Assembly: GCF_006345825.1 (NCBI RefSeq)
Contig: NZ_VCIX01000083.1
Location: forward strand, 62,001 to 126,000
Source: Paenibacillus paridis
Lineage (GTDB): Bacteria; Bacillota; Bacilli; Paenibacillales; Paenibacillaceae
Direction: 5' to 3'
Length of the DNA stretch: 64,000 nt
The position numbers and the translations under genes were made by a program. This document shows positions 52,585-61,067 of the stretch, piece by piece; position 1 is the first letter of the stretch; the number at the start of each line of letters is the position of its first letter. A model generated the notes under the pieces. That model was not told the DNA's origin, did no database searches, and was given only the letters and a program-made list of their open reading frames with translations.

Positions 52585-54295
52585 TTTTAACTGGTACAAA
52601 GAACATCTTGCTGTGAAAATAGCAATAAGTATACTTCTATTGCAAGTTATCACCTGCGTAGCTTTTGCAGTATCCGGTTATTTGACCCAACAGAATCTAT
52701 CGGAGAAGTTGCTCGAGCAATTTGATAAACGGCTTACTACCGATATCCAAATTGCAAGCAATACCTTATCTACCATACCTGGATCTGAGAAAAAATTAGA
52801 AACGACAGATGATCCGAATTACGCGTTAATCAAAACAGAGCTTGAAAAATTGCAAGTGATTCACAGTTTGGAAAATATCTATATTTTAGCAAATGACCAA
52901 AATAACGAACGCATTCTGATCTTGTCTGGCGTACCTGATGATTTTGGCACAGCTTATCCTTTTACGGATGAGATGAGAGAAGCCATTGCGTCAAACAGTC
53001 CTGTCATTAGTTCGATCTATAAAGATGAGTATGGCACACATAAATCGATCTTCTACCCGCTATCCGATGGATCAGGTACTTCCTATGGCATTCTTGGTAT
53101 TGATTTAGACGCTTCGGTAGTGCCAGAAACGGCAGCAAGCTCAAATCTAACAACCGTCATTATTTCCATTGTCGTGTTTTTAGTGGGAAGCATCATCGCA
53201 GTTGTTATCGGTAGGGTCATTACGAATCCGCTGCGCAACTTAATGGTTGCTGCTGATAAAATTGCTGCTGGCGATATGAAAACGGCTATTGCCGTTCAAA
53301 GCAAGGATGAAATCGGAAAATTAGCCGTATCGTTTGGGTTAATGATTACGAGCCTGAAAAGCCTTATTCAACAGGTTAGCGCATCTTCAAATCTGATTTC
53401 CGTAACCAGCAAGCACCTAGAGCAAACGGTAAATGAGTCAACGAATAGCGCGCAGCAGGTTGCTGATTCCACCAATCGGATGACAGAGGGAATTAATGAA
53501 ATCGTTCAAAGCGTATCCCTTAGTCAACATAATATCAATCACATCGATTCTGAAATTAAAGATGTATCCGGCGGAATGAAAGATATTCAAAACATCGCAA
53601 CAGAGGTTCACCATCAATCCGAACAAGGTCAAGACCTTGTAGAACGCACTCTTCAGCAGATGAATGCCATTAAGCAAGCTATGCTTCAATCTCAAGAAGC
53701 CGCTACTACGCTGACGGAACGATCGAACGAAATAAGTGAAATCATTAACATTATCTCGGAGATTTCCAATCAAACGAATCTGCTCGCGTTAAATGCTTCA
53801 ATCGAAGCGGCTCGTGCAGGAGATGTTGGACGAGGCTTTGCCGTCGTCGCCGGTGAAGTTAAGAAATTAGCATCGCAATCTGCTCAAGCAGCACTCTCTG
53901 TGACGGATCTTGTATCCAGCACACAAGAAAACAGCATGCTCGTCATGAAGAGCATTAACGATGGAAGTAAAGCTGTTGAACAAGGGCACTCATGGATTCA
54001 GGGAACATACGAAAACTTTAAGGGCATTTATGGTGGCGTTTCGGAGTTTACCGAGCATACGAATCATATGTTCAGCGCATTGGGCAAAGTCGATGAATCC
54101 TTTGAGAAAATAACCGAATCAATGCAGCAAATCTCAGGCATTACGCAAGAACAAGCTGCAGGAACGGAAGAGGTTGCTGCATCGGCGCAGCAGCAGAGCG
54201 CTTCGATGCAAGAAATATCCGCAGTCATCATCCAACTGTCCAATCTTTCTGTTGATTTAAATGAATCGATCAAACAATACAAGCTCGATAATTAA
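52565..54295 (+). CDS. Methyl-accepting chemotaxis protein
   Basis: 576 residues. TM1 (about 16-38), extracytoplasmic Cache-like sensor (about 40-190, with [20 protein letters not shown]), TM2 (about 196-217), HAMP (218-272), and a signalling coiled coil whose hairpin tip is [20 protein letters not shown] (396-415). No pentapeptide tether is seen at the C-terminus. The ATG, with AGGGAG upstream, lies inside the end of the decarboxylase gene, so the two are coupled. It may sense the substrate or product of the decarboxylase. Confidence 0.95.
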   Translation: MRKSILSFNWYKEHLAVKIAISILLLQVITCVAFAVSGYLTQQNLSEKLLEQFDKRLTTDIQIASNTLSTIPGSEKKLETTDDPNYALIKTELEKLQVIHSLENIYILANDQNNERILILSGVPDDFGTAYPFTDEMREAIASNSPVISSIYKDEYGTHKSIFYPLSDGSGTSYGILGIDLDASVVPETAASSNLTTVIISIVVFLVGSIIAVVIGRVITNPLRNLMVAADKIAAGDMKTAIAVQSKDEIGKLAVSFGLMITSLKSLIQQVSASSNLISVTSKHLEQTVNESTNSAQQVADSTNRMTEGINEIVQSVSLSQHNINHIDSEIKDVSGGMKDIQNIATEVHHQSEQGQDLVERTLQQMNAIKQAMLQSQEAATTLTERSNEISEIINIISEISNQTNLLALNASIEAARAGDVGRGFAVVAGEVKKLASQSAQAALSVTDLVSSTQENSMLVMKSINDGSKAVEQGHSWIQGTYENFKGIYGGVSEFTEHTNHMFSALGKVDESFEKITESMQQISGITQEQAAGTEEVAASAQQQSASMQEISAVIIQLSNLSVDLNESIKQYKLDN

Positions 54296-54317
54296 CTCAT
54301 GATTCCTAACCGTAAGA

Positions 54318-54347
54318 AAGGCGCTCAACTTGAGCGCCTTTTTTTTG
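54318..54347 (+). terminator. Rho-independent terminator
   Basis: AAGGCGCTCAA pairs with TTGAGCGCCTT, followed by a run of T. It ends the riboswitch-decarboxylase-chemoreceptor operon. Confidence 0.92.
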
Positions 54348-54392
54348 TTTATAGGCCCATCATTCCCTAGCCAGAATAAATTATGTTTAGGC

Positions 54393-55055
54393 TTACGCCT
54401 GGTCCACCGAATCAAGACCAACCAGCCACTCCGCTTCCGCCTTCAGCAAGCTCAAGAAATCCGGATGCAATAGGCCTTCTTCTCTGTGAGCGGGCGTTAA
54501 GCAGCTGATTTTCCCCGCTCCGTACGGATGCCGCCATCCGGCAATCGATGATCCATCAACGGAGGAAGAGCGAAGGAATACCTCTGTCTTTGCTTCCTCG
54601 CAATGAACAAAATAATGCTCGTCAACAAAATCAAACGCTGTATCCAGCTGCCCATTTTCCGCCAAATAAGTTACCCGTTCATGCTGCTCAGGATGCGACA
54701 AGAAGTAGCCCCGAAGCATTCCCGTATAACGTCCGTCTGCTGGGTACGAGGCGAGCCCGGAATGCCAAGCAAGCCAGCCCCCGCCCTCCTCCACATAATG
54801 CTCGATCCGAGCCTCAATCTCCGGCGTCATCCAGTGCAGATTCGGCTGCGCTTCAGGAGCTACGCGATTCTCTGCAAACAAAATAACCGCATCCGGCTTA
54901 TCGCCAAGCACGGAGATCAAATGCTCCGTATCGGATACCACTAGGAGCTGCAACGCTCCGGATACAATAGGTTCTGCCAAGGCCTCCTGCAAGGAAGCAC
55001 GAGCCAGTTCCTCGTTATGATAGTAATCGCCAACCAAGGCAGCAATGATTTTCAT
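54393..55055 (-). CDS. ThuA-like domain protein
   Basis: 220 residues from the ATG at 55055 (AGGAGG eight bases upstream). ThuA/trehalose-utilisation fold (a class I glutamine-amidotransferase-like fold): GGGWLAWHSGLASYP, GMLRGYFLSHPEQH, DFVDEHYFVHCEE and WRHPYGAGKISCLTPAH. Function of the family is poorly defined but it is common in sugar loci. It is the last gene of a LacI-VOC-SDR-ThuA run on the minus strand, 37 bases after the SDR. Confidence 0.85.
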   Translation of the reverse strand: MKIIAALVGDYYHNEELARASLQEALAEPIVSGALQLLVVSDTEHLISVLGDKPDAVILFAENRVAPEAQPNLHWMTPEIEARIEHYVEEGGGWLAWHSGLASYPADGRYTGMLRGYFLSHPEQHERVTYLAENGQLDTAFDFVDEHYFVHCEEAKTEVFLRSSSVDGSSIAGWRHPYGAGKISCLTPAHREEGLLHPDFLSLLKAEAEWLVGLDSVDQA

Positions 55056-55092
55056 TCCATTTCCCTCCTCTCTAATCAAAACCTTGTCATCC

Positions 55093-55788
55093 TTATATCC
55101 GCATAGCAGAGCCGGTATGGTCAATAAACAGCTCATCCGCCGTCGTTTTCCGTTCAACTAGGTTCAAAATGCCCACAGCCGAGGATGCTGCGTCACCGGG
55201 AGCTTGATCGCCGCCCATGTCGGTCTTGATCCAGCCTGGATGAAGCGCATGTACGATTATGCCTGCAGGAGCAAGCTCACGCTTCAACTGAGCCGAGAAC
55301 ATATTCAGCGCTGACTTGGAAAGCGCGTAGGAATAGTCTCCGCCATAGGCCCCAGCAAAGCTGCCCGCTTCAGAGCTGATATTAATAATAACCTGCTGCG
55401 AGCCTTGGCGCAGCAGCGGCAAGAAGTGCTTGAGCACAACGATTGGGCCATACAAATTAATTTGGAAAGATTGCTCGACCTGCTCCATATCAAGCTGCTC
55501 CAGCTTCTGGTCCCTTCCAAGCAGGATCGCCGCGCTGTTAATAACCGCATCAAGGCTGTTTAAGCGATTGACCGCTTGCTCGCTGGCGTAGCGCACTGAA
55601 TTCTCATCCGCTACATCCAGCGGGAGTATGGTCACTTGCTCAGGATAGTCCGCGAGCAGCTTCTGCAAGCCCTCGGCATCCGAGCCGGGACTGCGAACGC
55701 CCGCCAGAACATGATGGCCACGCTTACAAGCCTCAGCTGCAAGAGCCAAGCCCAATCCGCGATTTGCGCCCGTTATCAAAATATTCAT
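55093..55788 (-). CDS. Short-chain dehydrogenase/reductase
   Basis: 231 residues from the ATG at 55788 (GGAGG ten bases upstream). ITGANRGLGLALA cofactor site, NSAA, Ser in NISSEAGSFAG and YSYALSKSAL with catalytic Tyr and Lys. It is a paralogue of the SDR at 39792. It lies between the VOC and ThuA genes and is likely under the same LacI regulator. Substrate unknown. Confidence 0.9.
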   Translation of the reverse strand: MNILITGANRGLGLALAAEACKRGHHVLAGVRSPGSDAEGLQKLLADYPEQVTILPLDVADENSVRYASEQAVNRLNSLDAVINSAAILLGRDQKLEQLDMEQVEQSFQINLYGPIVVLKHFLPLLRQGSQQVIINISSEAGSFAGAYGGDYSYALSKSALNMFSAQLKRELAPAGIIVHALHPGWIKTDMGGDQAPGDAASSAVGILNLVERKTTADELFIDHTGSAMRI

Positions 55789-55845
55789 TGGTATGTATCC
55801 TCCAGTCATCCCTTAAATTTAACTTGCTTTGTCCGAAACCATGCG

Positions 55846-56304
55846 CTATTGCTTGTCGTTCTCAAGCAGCTCCAGCATCACTTTTAATTGTTTAAACGTA
55901 TCCATATAGGCATAACGCCCGCCGGTGTACTCCCCTTTTTGAATTAACGGCATACCCAGCTTCTCCATGGAAGCGGTCTTCTCCTTCATGCCATCCACAA
56001 CAAAGGCAATATGGTGAGGCCCTTCCCCATGCTTGTCGAGATGCTCCCGCCAGGTGCTCGGATGCTCATCCGGCTCAATCAGCTCCAGTTGCAGCGAACC
56101 CATATCGAAAAACGCTAGCTTAGCGCGTGCCACCGACGATTCTCCCTTGTATTCGGTTTGAGCTTTATCAACCGTGTCTGTCCAAAACCATGCCGGCTTC
56201 TCCACGCCGAAAAAATCAGCATAAGCCTGCGAAACCTCATCAATATCGTTAACCAATAGCCCAATTTGCGTAATTGTCCGTGATCCTAGAACACTTTCAC
56301 TCAT
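55846..56304 (-). CDS. VOC-family protein, methylmalonyl-CoA epimerase-like
   Basis: 152 residues from the ATG at 56304 (AGGGAG nine bases upstream). The two beta-alpha-beta-beta-beta halves of a vicinal-oxygen-chelate protein are visible: ITQIGLLVNDIDEVSQAYADFF and GPHHIAFVVDGMKEK. Candidate metal residues are Gln in LQLELIEP, His in PHHIAFVV and Glu in VMLELLEN; the first ligand, normally His in the IxHIG motif, is Gln here, so activity is uncertain. A putative LacI operator lies upstream. Confidence 0.85.
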   Translation of the reverse strand: MSESVLGSRTITQIGLLVNDIDEVSQAYADFFGVEKPAWFWTDTVDKAQTEYKGESSVARAKLAFFDMGSLQLELIEPDEHPSTWREHLDKHGEGPHHIAFVVDGMKEKTASMEKLGMPLIQKGEYTGGRYAYMDTFKQLKVMLELLENDKQ

Positions 56305-56416
56305 GCTTATCATCTCCCTATCGGTTTTAGTTGTCGTCATTACTCGTCTAAACGATCATAAAGATAATAACTCTACTCTACACCCACATCCCCCCTCTCA
56401 AAATACGCCCAACCTC

Positions 56417-56430
56417 CTGAACACGCGTTT
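56417..56430. promoter_or_regulatory. Putative operator of the LacI regulator (second site)
   Basis: TGAACACGCGTTTA matches the site at 57540-57553 in 13 of 14 bases and has the central CG typical of LacI-family operators. It lies about 115 bases upstream of the VOC gene, just after a weak AATAAA -10 candidate, the same arrangement as at the regulator's own promoter. Confidence 0.6.
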
Positions 56431-56463
56431 ATTCGAGCTTGCGGTTTGCCTGCACAAAATGAG

Positions 56464-57519
56464 CTACAGCTGCGTCACAGGCATGCTTTGGCACGAATGA
56501 CGTACGACCAGCTCGGTTTCCGCTGAAAAAATTTGAAAAGCTGCTGCGCCTTTCTCAATGCTTGTGATCAGAGACTTCGCCAACCGATCCATCATATCCG
56601 CAAAATCCACGCGAATGGTCGTTAAGGCTGGGCTAAAATACGAGCTTCTAAAATGGTCATCGAAGCCGATGACGGACATTTGCCCAGGTACGCTTATTCC
56701 CAGCTCCTTGAGAGCGCGGACCGCGCCGAAAGCCACGCTGTCATTCACAGCGAATATTGCAGTCGGAAGCTCCGCAGGTTCGGTCTTCAAAAAAGCAGTT
56801 ATAGCTTTATAGCCGCTCTCCTCGTTAAAATCGCCCGGTAGCATCCACTGCTGCACGACCTGGAGCTGATGCCGCTGCATCGCTGCTTGGAAGCTCTTTA
56901 GCTTCGACGGACCGGAATAGCGGTTCATATCTCCGTTAATCATGCCGATTCGCTTATGCCCCAAGCTAACCAAATAATCGATGGCCTGGCCCACGCCCGT
57001 CTCATTGTCAAAGTTATATACGAGGCGGTTAGGCTCCATTCTGCCCGGTAGATAATGATCTACGATGCCAACCTTAAAACCATCCGCAATCATTTCTTCG
57101 ATTAACGGTTCATGATTGGCAGCGCCAATGAAGATGCCGCCGTCGATTCTGCGCTGGTAGAAGCTTTCCTTGATCGTCCTCGCTTCATCCAAATCCTTCA
57201 TATCCCGAACGATATGGGTAAGCACGTAATAGCCCTGCGAAGAAGCGCTTTCAATAATGCGGGCGAGCAGCAGACTTGAAATGCTATCGCCTGACACGCG
57301 GCCAGAGTCAATCATGAACAAACCGATGGTTCGCGTACGTTTCCCTGCCAGTACCTGTGCGGACAAATTGGGAAAATAGTTATATTGCTGAATCACTTTC
57401 ATCACTTTCTGCTTCGTCTGCTCCGGAACGTTCGCATAGTTGTTTATGACACGGCTGACCGTACTGCGGGATACGCCTGCCAGCCTGGCGATCTCCGTAC
57501 TATTGATTTCCTTGCTCAA
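56464..57519 (-). CDS. LacI-family transcriptional regulator
   Basis: 351 residues from the TTG at 57519 (AAAGGAGG seven bases upstream); the ATG-initiated frame from 57570 would run through the promoter and operator. The N-terminal helix-turn-helix (STEIARLAGVSRSTVSRVINNY) is followed by a periplasmic-binding-like effector domain (RTIGLFMIDSG to SVIGFDDHFRSSYFSPALTTIRVD). Probably a sugar-responsive repressor of itself and of the VOC-SDR-ThuA genes downstream, by virtue of the two shared operator-like sites. Confidence 0.93.
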   Translation of the reverse strand: MSKEINSTEIARLAGVSRSTVSRVINNYANVPEQTKQKVMKVIQQYNYFPNLSAQVLAGKRTRTIGLFMIDSGRVSGDSISSLLLARIIESASSQGYYVLTHIVRDMKDLDEARTIKESFYQRRIDGGIFIGAANHEPLIEEMIADGFKVGIVDHYLPGRMEPNRLVYNFDNETGVGQAIDYLVSLGHKRIGMINGDMNRYSGPSKLKSFQAAMQRHQLQVVQQWMLPGDFNEESGYKAITAFLKTEPAELPTAIFAVNDSVAFGAVRALKELGISVPGQMSVIGFDDHFRSSYFSPALTTIRVDFADMMDRLAKSLITSIEKGAAAFQIFSAETELVVRHSCQSMPVTQL

Positions 57520-57539
57520 CCGATGTCCTCCTTTGCGTG

Positions 57540-57553
57540 TGAACACGCGTTCA
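57540..57553. promoter_or_regulatory. Putative autoregulatory LacI operator
   Basis: TGAACACGCGTTCA is a near-perfect palindrome with central CG, placed between the -10 box (57561-57566) and the ribosome binding site of the LacI gene, i.e. around +1. A nearly identical site is at 56417-56430. Confidence 0.65.
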
Positions 57554-57560
57554 TGGGCAT

Positions 57561-57589
57561 ATGGTAACAATGATTTGAAGCGCTGTCAA
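57561..57589 (-). promoter_or_regulatory. Sigma-A promoter of the LacI gene
   Basis: A perfect -35 TTGACA (57589-57584), 17-base spacer and a weaker -10 TACCAT (57566-57561) on the minus strand. Confidence 0.65.
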
Positions 57590-57664
57590 TGTCTAATTGC
57601 AGACTTGTACTGAGGATGGCTGTAATTGTAAAATAGAACGGTACAGTCAAGGAGGCAGCGGCAA

Positions 57665-58546
57665 ATGTTAAAAAAAGCGGATGGCTTTAGTGCTCAAAAA
57701 ATAATCGTGCTTCCCCCTTACCAATTGAGTGAAATGGTTGAACATCCCATTATAAAGCAGCTGTATATTACGGACATTGGCTATTTCCCAAGAGCCAAGC
57801 ATCATTTTCGCGAACGGCCTGACGGTTGCGATTCCTATATATTTTTTTATTGTGCGAGCGGGCAAGGCTGGATCGAAATGGGGAACGGCGAACGATTTAT
57901 TGTGACGGAACAATCCATTGCTTTCATCCCAGCCGATACGCCTCACGCTTATGGCGCTGACGAGAGCAATCCTTGGAGCATCTATTGGTTTCACTTGAAG
58001 GGTACACAGGTAGATGCGCTTATGGAAAGCTTCGGCTCCTATAACGGACCGCTTCAGCTGGCTCTATCCGACGCGGATAAAATATTGGAGTTGTTTCACC
58101 AATGCTTTGACCTGCTATCTGTGAAAGCCTATTCGGTTGCCCACCAAATTCACATTTCCCATACGATGCGCTACATGCTGAGCTTCATTGGGCTTATCCC
58201 GAGAAGGAAGCAGGAGGAGAAAACGCTCGCCTACATTGAACAGGCCATCATCTATATGCAGGAGAGGCTAGAGAGCACTCTTACGCTCGAGAGTTTGGTT
58301 GCGTTCACCAACATCTCCAAGCAGCATCTTAATCACTTGTTCAAGCAGTCGACTGGCTGTGCACCGATTGATTATTACTTGCGCTTGAAAATGCAAAGAG
58401 CGTGCCAACTTCTCGATCTCACGGATAAAAGCATCAAGGAAATCAGTCTATCGATCGGTCTCAGCGATCCTTATTATTTCTCGCGCCTATTTAAAAAGAT
58501 CATCGGCTCTTCACCTTCCGAGTATCGGAGCAAGCTGAAAGGGTAG
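57665..58546 (+). CDS. AraC-family regulator
   Basis: 293 residues. The ATG follows AAGGAGG. The cupin part has CDSYIFFYCASGQGWIEMG and FIPADTPHAYGADESNPWSIYW; the AraC domain (about 195-293) has LESLVAFTNISKQHLNHLFKQ and IKEISLSIGLSDPYYFSRLFKK. It is divergent from the LacI gene with a 145-base spacer; it might act on the same sugar pathway. A bidirectional-looking terminator follows. Confidence 0.92.
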   Translation: MLKKADGFSAQKIIVLPPYQLSEMVEHPIIKQLYITDIGYFPRAKHHFRERPDGCDSYIFFYCASGQGWIEMGNGERFIVTEQSIAFIPADTPHAYGADESNPWSIYWFHLKGTQVDALMESFGSYNGPLQLALSDADKILELFHQCFDLLSVKAYSVAHQIHISHTMRYMLSFIGLIPRRKQEEKTLAYIEQAIIYMQERLESTLTLESLVAFTNISKQHLNHLFKQSTGCAPIDYYLRLKMQRACQLLDLTDKSIKEISLSIGLSDPYYFSRLFKKIIGSSPSEYRSKLKG

Positions 58547-58552
58547 ACGTCC

Positions 58553-58603
58553 GGTAACAAAAAGAAAATGCAGCGCCATAGGATGCATTTTCTTTTTGTT
58601 ACC
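58553..58603. terminator. Bidirectional terminator
   Basis: A 20-bp perfect stem starting GGTAACAAAAAGAAAATGCA with an 11-base loop; the stem itself holds A- and T-runs so it can end transcription from either side. It lies between the convergent AraC and DJ-1/GNAT genes. Confidence 0.85.
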
Positions 58604-58675
58604 GAATTATTTGCCCGGCCTGCATCACATTTACCAGTTTTTATTCTGAATCTGAAACGCTATGCCTCTCTCCCC

Positions 58676-59827
58676 TTATTCATGGGACAAGTCTTCTTCC
58701 TCACGCTTGATTTCTCGCTCGTACAAATTCGCGCTCCAGCCTTGACTGTCGAACCGTCCCCGAAACGTCATCCCCTGACTAAGATAATAGCGATTGAGTG
58801 CCGGGTTGTCTGCCATGCAATCCAATCTAAGCCAAGCTTTGCCTCTACTTCCGATATAATGCCCTGCCCAAGCTAAAATTCGGCTGCCGAAGCCTTGACC
58901 TTTATAATTCCGAGATACGGCCAGCCGATGAACATAACCGGCATTCTCATGAAATTGGTCTCCCCAAATCTCTTCATACTGCCATTGGAGCGAGAAGCAG
59001 CCGACAAGCTCGTCCTTCAAAAATGCAGCAAACACCTCTTGTTCTTCAATAAACGAGGTTAAGTACTCTTCTGTAAAGGACGCTTCAGGCCACTGTAAGA
59101 AACCGGTGTGCGAGTGAATCCAGCGAGCCGCTTCCCTATATAACTGCAGCATGGCCTCCAAGTCTGCTAATCCGGCTTTTCGTATGAGCAGCTTCTCATC
59201 CTCTTGTAAGCTAGCTTTAGGGACTAGCCCTGAAAAGCCCGGCTCTCGCCAATGATACTCGAGCATTGAAGCTGTATGGTGCGCTTTCTCCGACCCGAGC
59301 AGCCTGCGAACGAGATGAAGCGCCGCGTCCATACCGGCTGTTACTCCCGCAGACAAAATGATTTGCCCATTGTCGACATAACGGACATCCTCAACGATCT
59401 TCGCGCTAGTGGGTGCCGCTTCTCTCAATAAATCAATCGCCCTGCGATTCGTTGTTATCTGTAATCCATCTAGTACATTCGCCTTCGCCAGAAGAAGCGC
59501 ACCTGTACACACCGATAACACATGCTCGGCGGAAGCAGCCATTTTTTGAATCCAAGCGGTAATGGCCTCATTATTCATTTCTTTTCGCGCGCCCAACCCT
59601 CCGGGAATAACTAGAATATCCGGTGCAGGACAATTGTCAAAACCGTACTTTGGGCATATAGCAAGGCCACTAACCGTATGCACTGTTGATTGCCTTTCGC
59701 CTACGGTGTAGACATCAAAGTCCTTGCCCCAATTACTGGATACAGCAAACACATCGTATGGGCCCGTAACATCCAGCGTATCTACTTGCTCATAAATGAA
59801 AACGGCCACATTCCTCGGTTTTCCCAT
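58676..59827 (-). CDS. DJ-1/PfpI domain fused to a GNAT acetyltransferase
   Basis: 383 residues, two domains. Residues 1-200 are a DJ-1/PfpI (GATase1-like) domain with ILVIPGGLGAR and the nucleophile elbow VLSVCTGALLLAKA (Cys about 107). Residues about 215-370 are a GNAT domain with NAGYVHRLAVSRNYKGQGFG (acetyl-CoA-binding loop) and NPALNRYYLSQGM. The start follows AAGGGGG. There is no DNA-binding domain as in GlxA regulators; the GNAT domain occupies that position. Likely a cytoplasmic stress or detoxification enzyme; substrates unknown. Confidence 0.85.
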   Translation of the reverse strand: MGKPRNVAVFIYEQVDTLDVTGPYDVFAVSSNWGKDFDVYTVGERQSTVHTVSGLAICPKYGFDNCPAPDILVIPGGLGARKEMNNEAITAWIQKMAASAEHVLSVCTGALLLAKANVLDGLQITTNRRAIDLLREAAPTSAKIVEDVRYVDNGQIILSAGVTAGMDAALHLVRRLLGSEKAHHTASMLEYHWREPGFSGLVPKASLQEDEKLLIRKAGLADLEAMLQLYREAARWIHSHTGFLQWPEASFTEEYLTSFIEEQEVFAAFLKDELVGCFSLQWQYEEIWGDQFHENAGYVHRLAVSRNYKGQGFGSRILAWAGHYIGSRGKAWLRLDCMADNPALNRYYLSQGMTFRGRFDSQGWSANLYEREIKREEEDLSHE

Positions 59828-60024
59828 TGCTTTTTCCCCCTTAAATCAAAAAAAGCATCTGATCGTTAGATCAAATACTTTGCCCAGGCGAACGGCTGCT
59901 ATGGAATATGTGCTCCACCGTAGTGATCTACGTTTTCGCCAGTTACACATACCAAATATTTACTTTAGTATAATTGGTGGAATACAGGAAAGGCAACGCT
60001 TTTTTAATAGGCGCTTCTAAAAGC

Positions 60025-60486
60025 TTACTCATTCGCAGATTTCTTCAAAATGCTAAGCGCTCCATTCGTTTCGTAAACGGCATACTCCACCTCGTTTAGG
60101 GAAAAGACATCCCGCTGCCGCAGCATCATTTTCAAATCATCGAGGGCAATCTTGTTGCGTTTCAAGGCTGCCTTATCGATATCTCCGTTAATGATAAGAA
60201 GCTCAGGTTTCCCTTCCAAGCTACGGCGAAACGGCTTGCCGAATTCCATAATCCTCTCAAATAAATAAGATAAAATGGCCCAAATGGCCAGTGCAAATAC
60301 AAGCATCCCTACGGTTGCTTTCTCATCGTAAATCGTATTGCCAACCAGCTCGCCCAAAACCATGGAGGAAATAAAATCAAAGGGTGATAGCTGGGAGATT
60401 TCCCGTTTGCCAAGCAAGCGGGTCAGGCACCATAATCCTGCAAAAGCGATAAGCAGCTTAACCAAAATTTGTACGTACGCCTCCAT
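60025..60486 (-). CDS. DUF421 membrane protein (YetF-like, short)
   Basis: 153 residues from the ATG at 60486 (AGGAGG eight bases upstream). Two or three N-terminal membrane spans, the family signature RLLGKREISQLSPFDFISSMVLGELVGN (about 26-53 in this frame), then a cytoplasmic domain with GKPELLIINGDIDKAALKRNKI and DDLKMMLRQRDV. It ends at LSILKK without the extra C-terminal domain of long YetF proteins. Function of the family is unknown, some members being sporulation or stress related. Confidence 0.88.
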   Translation of the reverse strand: MEAYVQILVKLLIAFAGLWCLTRLLGKREISQLSPFDFISSMVLGELVGNTIYDEKATVGMLVFALAIWAILSYLFERIMEFGKPFRRSLEGKPELLIINGDIDKAALKRNKIALDDLKMMLRQRDVFSLNEVEYAVYETNGALSILKKSANE

Positions 60487-60594
60487 CGCAGCCACCTCCT
60501 ATGCTAATATCCTTCTTTACCCCCAATTGGCGTGAAACTAACAGCATAACTGCAACCTTTTCCAAGCTCGATTTTTGAAGGGATAGATGAAATA

Positions 60595-60851
60595 GATAGG
60601 TTGAACTAAAGTTTCTCGTTGTGGTCGCTGCGTGAGTAGATCATTTCTTTTGTTCAACATATAGAGATGGAATTTCTCCCGCTAAATGAGCATGAATGTC
60701 GTAGCAAGCTCAATAGCAGGAAATTGTCCCGTTAATTTAACCGTTATGCAGCAATTCAGAGGGATTTTGAGAGTTTAGAGGGAGAAATTCCAGCTAAAAG
60801 CGCCAAAGGCGTGGATTTCATTCAAATAACGGGAGAAATTCCCACTATTTC
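60595..60851. repeat. Intergenic repeat, copy E, with left flank shared with copies D
   Basis: Left flank GGTTGAACTAAAGTTTCTCG at 60599-60618, also found in similar form at 48640-48660, and TTCTTTTGTTCAAC at about 60645-60658, as in copies D1 and D2. Arms: AGATGGAATTTCTCCCGC near 60664-60681, GCAGGAAATTGTCCCGTTAA near 60716-60735, AGAGGGAGAAATTCCAGC near 60777-60794 and ATAACGGGAGAAATTCCC near 60826-60843. Confidence 0.75.
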
Positions 60852-60985
60852 AAGCGGGAAGGAACCATAAACAAAGACGATACGAGGATGGCTTGAGCGA
60901 ATACTTTTCCTTAAACAAAACAGCTCAGATACTAGCCAACTTCGCCAACCATTTTGTTCATCATTCATTTCATGTTAGGAATAAA

Positions 60986-61032
60986 GCAAAACCCCCGTCA
61001 GCTTTTCCTTGATCAGGAACGGCAAGACGGGG
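60986..61032 (-). terminator. Rho-independent terminator
   Basis: On the minus strand, CCCCGTC, an inner hairpin and GACGGGG are followed by GTTTTGCTTT. It lies about 36 bases past the aldose-epimerase-like stop. Confidence 0.75.
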
Positions 61033-61067
61033 ATCATATTCTAGTCCTTTTTTTTGCGAATACAAGC

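Larger units (their letters stand above)
60487..61067. other. Noncoding gap holding repeat copy E
   Basis: 581 bases without a credible gene. It contains repeat copy E with a flanking GTTGAAC/GTTCAAC pair (60595-60851) and, near its end, the terminator of the aldose-epimerase gene. Confidence 0.6.
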
